Shown: in pieces, positions 59,538 to 64,000 of the stretch | Layout of the letters: each line of letters starts with the position of its first letter | Numbering within the stretch: the first letter of the stretch is position 1 | Source: Agilicoccus flavus | GTDB lineage: Bacteria; Actinomycetota; Actinomycetes; Actinomycetales; Dermatophilaceae | Assembly: GCF_014857905.1 (NCBI RefSeq) | Contig: NZ_JACYXE010000011.1 | Span: 62,001-126,000, forward strand | Length of the DNA: 64,000 nucleotides | Direction of reading: 5' to 3' | The notes under the pieces: generated by a model | What the model saw: only the letters and a program-made list of their open reading frames with translations | Told to the model about the DNA's origin: nothing | Databases searched by the model: none | Made by a program: the position numbers and the translations under genes

Positions 59538-61070
59538 TCACGCGTCGTACGCCGCGACCCGCGCGGCGGCCAGCTTTCCGGAGATCAGCACCATCGGGAC
59601 GCCGACGCCCGGCACGGTGCCCGAGCCCGCGAAGAACACGCCGGGCCGCCGCTTCTCGACGTTGGGCGGCCGGAACGGGCCCGTCTGCGCGAACGTGTGC
59701 GCGAGGGCGAACGGCGTGCCTGCCGCCATGCCCTGCGCCTCCCACTGCACGGGCCCGACGAACTCGTCGGTGACGACGTCGGTCGGGTAGCCCTCGGCGT
59801 CGAGGAACCCCAAGAGCCGCTCCTTCATCCGCGGCTCCTCCGCGGCCCAGTCGATGCGGCCGACGGCGAGGTTCGGCACCGGCTCGAGCACGTACAGCGT
59901 CGAGCACCCGTCGGGCGCCGCCTCCGTGTCGTGCAGCGAGTGCGCGGTGACGAGCCGCGACGGGTCGCTCATGAGCGTGCCCCGCTTCAGCAGGTCGTCG
60001 AAGGCGCCCTCCCACTCCGCTCCGAAGTGGATGTTGTGGTGGGCCGCCTGCGGCGGCAGCTCGCCGCGGACCCCGAGGTGCCAGACGACGGCCGACGGCG
60101 AGTAGTCGCCGCCGCGGACGCCCGCGACGCCGCGCGGCGGGGTGAGGTCGGGCAGCAGCCGTTCGTAGGCCACGGGCAGGTCGGGGGTGAGGACGACCGA
60201 GGCGGCCTCGATCCGCTCCCCGCCCTCGAGCTCGACGCCGGTGACCTCGCCCGACGCGGCGGTCGTCAGCCGCGACACGCCCTGCCCGTAGCGGAACTCG
60301 ACCCCGGCCCGTTCGGCCGCGGCCGCCATCGCGGCCGGCACGGCGCGCATGCCGCCTGCCGGGAACCAGACCCCCTCGATGGAGTCCATGTACGTGATGA
60401 CCGCGTAGATCGCGAGCGCGTCGTTCGGCGCCAATCCGGCGTACATGGCCTGGAACGAGAAGAGGCGGTGCAGCCGTTCGTCGCGGAACCGCCGCGCGAT
60501 GGCGGGCCCCAGCCGGCCGAAGCCCCCGAGCCGCAGGAGCTCCGCCGCCGCCCGCGGACTGCGCAGCAGGTCGATCGGGGAGTCGAAGTTCGCGTCGATG
60601 AAGTGCGGCATCTCGGCGATGTACAGCTTGCGCAGCCAGACGACGAACTCGTCGAAGGCGGCGGCGTCGAGGCTGCCGCTCTGGGCCGCGATCTCGGCGC
60701 GCATCGCCTCGTGGCCGTGCCGGACGTGCAGGGTCGATCCGTCCGCGAACCGGCCGCGGTAGGCGGGGTCGAGCAGCGTGAGGTCGAGCTCGTCGTGCAC
60801 GCGGGTGCCGACGGCCCGCATCGCCTCGTCGATGAGGTCGACCATGGTCAGCACGGTCGGGCCGGTGTCGAAGGTGAACCCGTCTCGGACGAGGACGCCG
60901 TTCCGGCCGCCGGGGCCGTCCTCGCGCTCGACGACGACGACCTCGCGGCCCTGGGCGCGCAGGTGGCAGGCGGCGGACAGGCCGGCGAGGCCGGCGCCCA
61001 CGACGACGACCGGGCGCCCTCGGCCGGATCGGTCGCCCCGGGCGGGCCCGGTCCGGTGCGTCGGGCTCAT
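59538..61070 (-). CDS. crtI: Phytoene desaturase
   Basis: 510 aa. N-terminal FAD motif VVVVGAGLAGLSAACHL and the CrtI stretch EREDGPGGRNGVLVRDGFTF DTGPTVLT (in two parts). The C-terminal bacterial-type signature reads PGVFFAGSGTVPGVGVPMVL. It converts phytoene to lycopene in the membrane. The ATG lies in a 4-bp overlap with idi. The length and both signature regions are normal. Confidence 0.92.
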   Translation of the reverse strand: MSPTHRTGPARGDRSGRGRPVVVVGAGLAGLSAACHLRAQGREVVVVEREDGPGGRNGVLVRDGFTFDTGPTVLTMVDLIDEAMRAVGTRVHDELDLTLLDPAYRGRFADGSTLHVRHGHEAMRAEIAAQSGSLDAAAFDEFVVWLRKLYIAEMPHFIDANFDSPIDLLRSPRAAAELLRLGGFGRLGPAIARRFRDERLHRLFSFQAMYAGLAPNDALAIYAVITYMDSIEGVWFPAGGMRAVPAAMAAAAERAGVEFRYGQGVSRLTTAASGEVTGVELEGGERIEAASVVLTPDLPVAYERLLPDLTPPRGVAGVRGGDYSPSAVVWHLGVRGELPPQAAHHNIHFGAEWEGAFDDLLKRGTLMSDPSRLVTAHSLHDTEAAPDGCSTLYVLEPVPNLAVGRIDWAAEEPRMKERLLGFLDAEGYPTDVVTDEFVGPVQWEAQGMAAGTPFALAHTFAQTGPFRPPNVEKRRPGVFFAGSGTVPGVGVPMVLISGKLAAARVAAYDA

Positions 61071-61753
61071 CGCGGCACCTCGTTGGGGTGGACGGCGCGC
61101 AGGCGGGCGCCGAGGGGGGTGGCCACGAGGCGGGCGTCGACGTGCGGCACCTGCAGGACGGACCACGGGCTGAACACGGCCGGCGTCGCGGCGACGGCCC
61201 GGGCGTAGTCGGCCCAGGGGATCCAGGAGTGCTCGACGACCTCGGCCGGGTCGGCCCGCACCGGGCCGCGCGCGGTGCCCACGTAGACCGGGCACACCTC
61301 GTTCTCGACGACGCCGCTCGCGTCCACCGCCCGGTAGCGGAAGTCGGGGACGACCGGGGTCACGTCCTGCACGTCGAGCCCCAGCTCCTCACGCACCCGC
61401 CGACGGACCGCGACGACCGGGTCCTCGTTCGGGCGGGGGTGCCCGCAGCAGGAGTTCGTCCACACGCCCGGCCACGTCTTCTTGCTCAGGGCGCGGCGCG
61501 TGATGAGCACCCGCCCCTCGTCGTCGAAGAGGTGGATCGAGAACGCGAGGTGCAAGGGGGTGTCGGAGCCGTGCACGGCCAGGCGCGGTGCGCGCCCGAT
61601 GGCGGTGCCGTCCTCGTCGAGGAGGACGACGTCGTCGTCGGTGCCGGAAACTGCCGTGGTGCCGGCGAGGTGGGTGGCGCCGGTGATGTCGGTGTCCGCG
61701 GTGGGCTGCGGGTCGGTCCGGGCGATGTCGGGGCGGGGGGCGGGTGCGGTCAT
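61067..61753 (-). CDS. idi: Type I isopentenyl-diphosphate isomerase
   Basis: 228 aa. Residues 1-45 are a polar low-complexity extension; the Nudix-fold core follows. Catalytic Cys is in TNSCCGHP and catalytic Glu in VVENEVCPVY. The Nudix-like box VRRRVREELGL is present, and metal-binding His (HLAFSIHLF) precede it. It supplies DMAPP for prenyl chain synthesis. It overlaps both neighbours by 4 bp, inside the phr-idi-crtI operon. Confidence 0.92.
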   Translation of the reverse strand: MTAPAPRPDIARTDPQPTADTDITGATHLAGTTAVSGTDDDVVLLDEDGTAIGRAPRLAVHGSDTPLHLAFSIHLFDDEGRVLITRRALSKKTWPGVWTNSCCGHPRPNEDPVVAVRRRVREELGLDVQDVTPVVPDFRYRAVDASGVVENEVCPVYVGTARGPVRADPAEVVEHSWIPWADYARAVAATPAVFSPWSVLQVPHVDARLVATPLGARLRAVHPNEVPR

Positions 61754-63117
61754 GCCGTGGCGGCCTCGTACCGGGCGAGCGTCTCGCGACGCTCCTCGGC
61801 GTGATCGACGATGGGTCGGGGATACCCGTGATCGTAGGCGCCGTCCGCGGTCCAGGGCTCGTGGACCGCCTTCCCGCGGACGTGCGCCAGCTCGGGGACG
61901 TAGGTGCGGACGTAGTCGCCGTCCGGGTCGAACTTGTGCCCCTGCGTCACGGGGTTGAACACGCGGAAGTACGGCGAGGCGTCGGTGCCGGTGCCGGCGA
62001 CCCATTGCCAGCCGTGGTTGTTCGAGGCGAGATCGCCGTCGCGCAGGTGGTCGAGGAAGTGGCGCGCGCCGTGCGGCCACCAGATGTGCAGGTCCTTGGT
62101 GAGGAAGGACGCGACGACCATCCGCACCCGGTTGTGCACCCAGCCCCGGGTGAGGAGCTGGCGCATCCCGGCGTCGACGAAGGGGTAGCCCGTCGTGCCC
62201 GTGCACCACGCCTCGAGCGCCTCGCGGGCCGCGCCGTCGGTCTCCGGGTCGTCGTAGCGCAGCTGGGCGAGGGTGTCGCGGTAGTCGTGCCACGCCGACC
62301 TCGGGTGGTGCCAGACGACGTCGGCGTAGAATTCGCGCCACGCGAGCTCGGTGACGAACTTCTGGGCCGACGTGCTCGCGCCGGCCTCGTGGGCGGCGAT
62401 GTCGGCGAGCATCGTGCGCGGGTGGATCGTGCCGTACTTGAGGTGCTCCGACATGCGGGACGTGACGTCGAGGTCGGCCCGGTCGCGCTCGGAGCCGTAC
62501 GTGGCGAGGTCCTCGTCGAGGAACTCGCGCCACCGGGTGAGCGCCGGCACGTCCTGCCCGGGCGCGTCGTCGATCTCCGGCAGCGCGTCCAGGCCCTCGG
62601 AGTCGACGCGGCGGCAGAAGCGCAGGCCTGCCGGAGCGCTCTCCGGGGCAGGCCAGCCGTGGTCGCGCCACGCCCGGGAGAACGGGGTGAACACCTGATA
62701 CGGTGAGCCGCTCGTCGTGCGGACCTGACCGGGGGAGACGGCGTACGGGGTGCCGGCGGCGTGCATGGGCACGTCGCCCAGGGCATCATGGACGCGGCGC
62801 CCGCGGAGCCGGCCGTAGGGGGTCGACTCGCCGCTGACGTGCACGCTGCTCGCCCCGGCCTCTTGCACGACCCGGGGCACGACGGTGGCCGGATCGCCGC
62901 TGCGCACGACGAGCGAGCCGTCGTACTCCTCGTGCGCCTGGACGAGGGCCCAGCGCAGCGAGGCGAGCCGGGCGCGGCCCGCGCTCGCGAGCAGCGTGGG
63001 GTCGAGAACGAAGAGGGGAAGGACGTCCCCGCCGGTGGCGGCTTCGTGGGCGGCGTGAAGTGCGGGATGATCGTGCAAGCGGAGGTCTCGACGGAGCCAC
63101 AGCACTGTCGTCGCCAC
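61750..63117 (-). CDS. phr: Class I deoxyribodipyrimidine (CPD) photolyase
   Basis: 455 aa. N-terminal antenna-binding domain (TTVLWLRRDLRLHDHPAL) and C-terminal FAD domain. GWQWVAGTGTDASPYFRVFNP and HNRVRMVVASFLTKDLHIWW are the FAD-pocket and Trp-chain regions, and LAWREFYADVVWHHP also fits. It repairs UV dimers in light. As first gene of the crt operon it links photorepair with photoprotective pigment. The promoter faces the divergent MarR gene across 106 bp. Confidence 0.92.
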   Translation of the reverse strand: MATTVLWLRRDLRLHDHPALHAAHEAATGGDVLPLFVLDPTLLASAGRARLASLRWALVQAHEEYDGSLVVRSGDPATVVPRVVQEAGASSVHVSGESTPYGRLRGRRVHDALGDVPMHAAGTPYAVSPGQVRTTSGSPYQVFTPFSRAWRDHGWPAPESAPAGLRFCRRVDSEGLDALPEIDDAPGQDVPALTRWREFLDEDLATYGSERDRADLDVTSRMSEHLKYGTIHPRTMLADIAAHEAGASTSAQKFVTELAWREFYADVVWHHPRSAWHDYRDTLAQLRYDDPETDGAAREALEAWCTGTTGYPFVDAGMRQLLTRGWVHNRVRMVVASFLTKDLHIWWPHGARHFLDHLRDGDLASNNHGWQWVAGTGTDASPYFRVFNPVTQGHKFDPDGDYVRTYVPELAHVRGKAVHEPWTADGAYDHGYPRPIVDHAEERRETLARYEAATA

Positions 63118-63195
63118 CCGTGATTCCTTCCCCGATCGAGGGCGACGGTGTCACCATCGACGAAGGACTGCGGCCGCCCGGCGCAGTCGGCATCA

Positions 63196-63208
63196 TTCGA
63201 CCATCGAA
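63196..63208. promoter_or_regulatory. Candidate MarR operator in the phr/marR divergent promoter
   Basis: TTCGA-CCA-TCGAA has perfect 5-bp arms. It is centred 22 bp upstream of the MarR ATG and 85 bp from phr. A partial relative (GGTCGAAGGATCGT) occurs at 63863-63876 before the gene at the window end. Confidence 0.5.
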
Positions 63209-63223
63209 CGACAAGGTTGGCAA

Positions 63224-63718
63224 ATGGGGACCCCGAGCAAGACCTCGGCCGCGGTGGGTCATCCCGTCATCGAGCGCGTCCGCGCCCTGTCGGTCGAGAC
63301 GCAGAATTACGTCGACGCCGTCGCGCGCCGCCTCGGCCTGCACCGCTCCGACGTGGCCGCCATCGGCTCCCTCACCGCCGCGGAGCGCGCCGGTGAGACC
63401 GTCACGCCCGGGGAGCTGGCCCGGCGCGCCCACCTGTCGGCCGCCGCGATCTCCGCCATGCTCGACCGCCTCGAGCGGGCGCACCACCTCCGTCGCGACC
63501 GGCACGAGACCGACGGACGGCGCGTCGTCGTCGACCTGACGCCGTTGGCCCGCCGCACGAGCCGCACGATGTTCCGCCCGCTCCTCGACGCCCAGCAGGA
63601 GACCCTGACCGGGTACACCGCCGAGGAGCTCGACATCGCCGCCCGCGTCATGGCCGACCTCACCGAGGCCGCCCGCGTGGCGAGCGCCGGGTCGTTGCCC
63701 GAACCGCCGCGGGACTGA
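63224..63718 (+). CDS. MarR-family regulator, CrtR-like
   Basis: 164 aa. Winged HTH: LGLHRSDVAAIGSLTAAERA, VTPGELARRAHLSAAAISAMLDRLERA, wing RDRHETDGRRVVVDLTP. Its place divergent from the carotenoid operon matches CrtR of Corynebacterium glutamicum, a MarR repressor of crt genes that responds to geranylgeranyl diphosphate. Light control via photolyase co-expression is also possible. AAGGTTGG precedes the ATG. Target and ligand are inference from position. Confidence 0.83.
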   Translation: MGTPSKTSAAVGHPVIERVRALSVETQNYVDAVARRLGLHRSDVAAIGSLTAAERAGETVTPGELARRAHLSAAAISAMLDRLERAHHLRRDRHETDGRRVVVDLTPLARRTSRTMFRPLLDAQQETLTGYTAEELDIAARVMADLTEAARVASAGSLPEPPRD

Positions 63719-63845
63719 GCGGTTCTCACCGGCCGGCGTCCCCCGCCCCGACCGGCCCGAGCATGCGACGGCCCTGCTCGTCGACCCCGCTCGACGGGGG
63801 CGGCCCCGATGTGCGCGATCCCGGCATGAGGGCGCGGGGTACCGG

Positions 63846-63859
63846 GTAGGTCTTCCTAC
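63846..63859. promoter_or_regulatory. Palindrome upstream of the last, partial gene
   Basis: GTAGG-TCTT-CCTAC with perfect 5-bp arms, 122 bp upstream of the ATG at 63981, in a 262-bp gene-free stretch. It is a possible operator for a crt gene that begins at the window end. Confidence 0.35.
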
Positions 63860-63980
63860 GACGGTCGAAGGATCGTCGTCGCACGCTTCCCGCGTGCGCC
63901 TCAGCCACCGGCCCGGGCCGGCCGGCGTGCCCCGGCGACGGGCGCCCGGCCACGCGGGCCGATCACGTCAGGAGTGACGC

Positions 63981-64000
63981 ATGACGGACAAGGACGGGGC
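63981..64000 (+). CDS. Start of a gene cut by the window end
   Basis: An ATG 8 nt after AGGAG (TCAGGAGTGACGC) opens a frame MTDKDG. Only six complete codons are visible. By position it could be crtE, the geranylgeranyl-diphosphate synthase the cluster still lacks, but the sequence cannot show this. Confidence 0.45.

Noticed and set aside
1-64000. tRNA, rRNA, CRISPR arrays, replication or phage attachment sites
   Set aside because: No cloverleaf with a conserved T-loop, no rRNA segment, no regularly spaced direct repeats with unique spacers, and no integrase or tRNA-linked duplication was seen on reading.

Overview
The window is 64 kb of very GC-rich DNA (clearly above 70% in most genes). GTG starts are frequent, 4-bp stop/start overlaps are common, and several genes look leaderless, with a TANNNT box 5-7 nt before the start codon. 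With an LpqY/SugABC-type trehalose importer, a cou-type hydroxycinnamate cluster and an aromatic-carotenoid cluster, this points to an actinobacterium, plausibly of the order Micrococcales. That placement is an inference. No rRNA, tRNA or CRISPR array was found.

Layout. 1-5 kb: 5' part of a glutathionyl-hydroquinone-reductase-like gene, then lpqY-sugA-sugB-sugC and a strong terminator. 5-24 kb: housekeeping and accessory genes, including a ParB-fold protein, a metallophosphoesterase, a FtsX-type ABC exporter divergent from a two-component system, a cationic amino-acid permease, a HAD phosphatase, an MFS exporter, an AsnC/Lrp regulator, an AI-2E-family permease and DNA polymerase IV. A SipW-type signal peptidase with an unusual exported C-terminal half sits in an operon with its probable TasA/CalY-like substrate. 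24-27.5 kb: a GT-C glycosyltransferase and an MFS porter.

27.5-42.5 kb is the metabolic core. It holds an aromatic-acid MFS transporter (couT-like), a MarR repressor (couR-like), and the operon couM / acetoacetyl-CoA-synthetase-like ligase / couN / couL / couO / acyl-CoA dehydrogenase. Next come a Tat-exported DUF3237-like protein divergent from a secreted alpha/beta hydrolase, then vanA-vanB divergent from a PadR regulator (vanR-like). Together these would take hydroxycinnamates such as ferulate from uptake, through CoA-dependent beta-oxidative deacetylation, to vanillate and protocatechuate. The same 11-bp palindrome (CAGGA-T-TCCTG) lies before the transporter, before the cou operon, and twice between the DUF3237-like gene and the hydrolase. 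This suggests one regulon joining extracellular ester cleavage, uptake and catabolism.

42.5-51.3 kb: an alpha/beta hydrolase and TetR pair, a WcbI-like protein, a DHA2 exporter, a pRiA4b ORF-3-like protein, an L,D-transpeptidase and a small lipoprotein. 51.4-53.1 kb: an IS3-family element with a 1-nt frameshift in orfA, next to a truncated IS256-family transposase. 53.3-64 kb: carotenoid genes. A CrtT-like methyltransferase and CrtU lie on the + strand. The operon phr-idi-crtI-(crtB fused to a Rieske domain)-FAD monooxygenase lies on the - strand, divergent from a CrtR-like MarR regulator. crtE and a lycopene cyclase are not inside the window. The gene starting at 63981 is cut by the window end.

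Non-coding structure of note: a 112-bp inverted-repeat element at 12210-12321, a 54-bp tandem repeat at 17777-17922 with a diverged relative at 43651-43692, and a 25-bp inverted repeat at 6185-6298.
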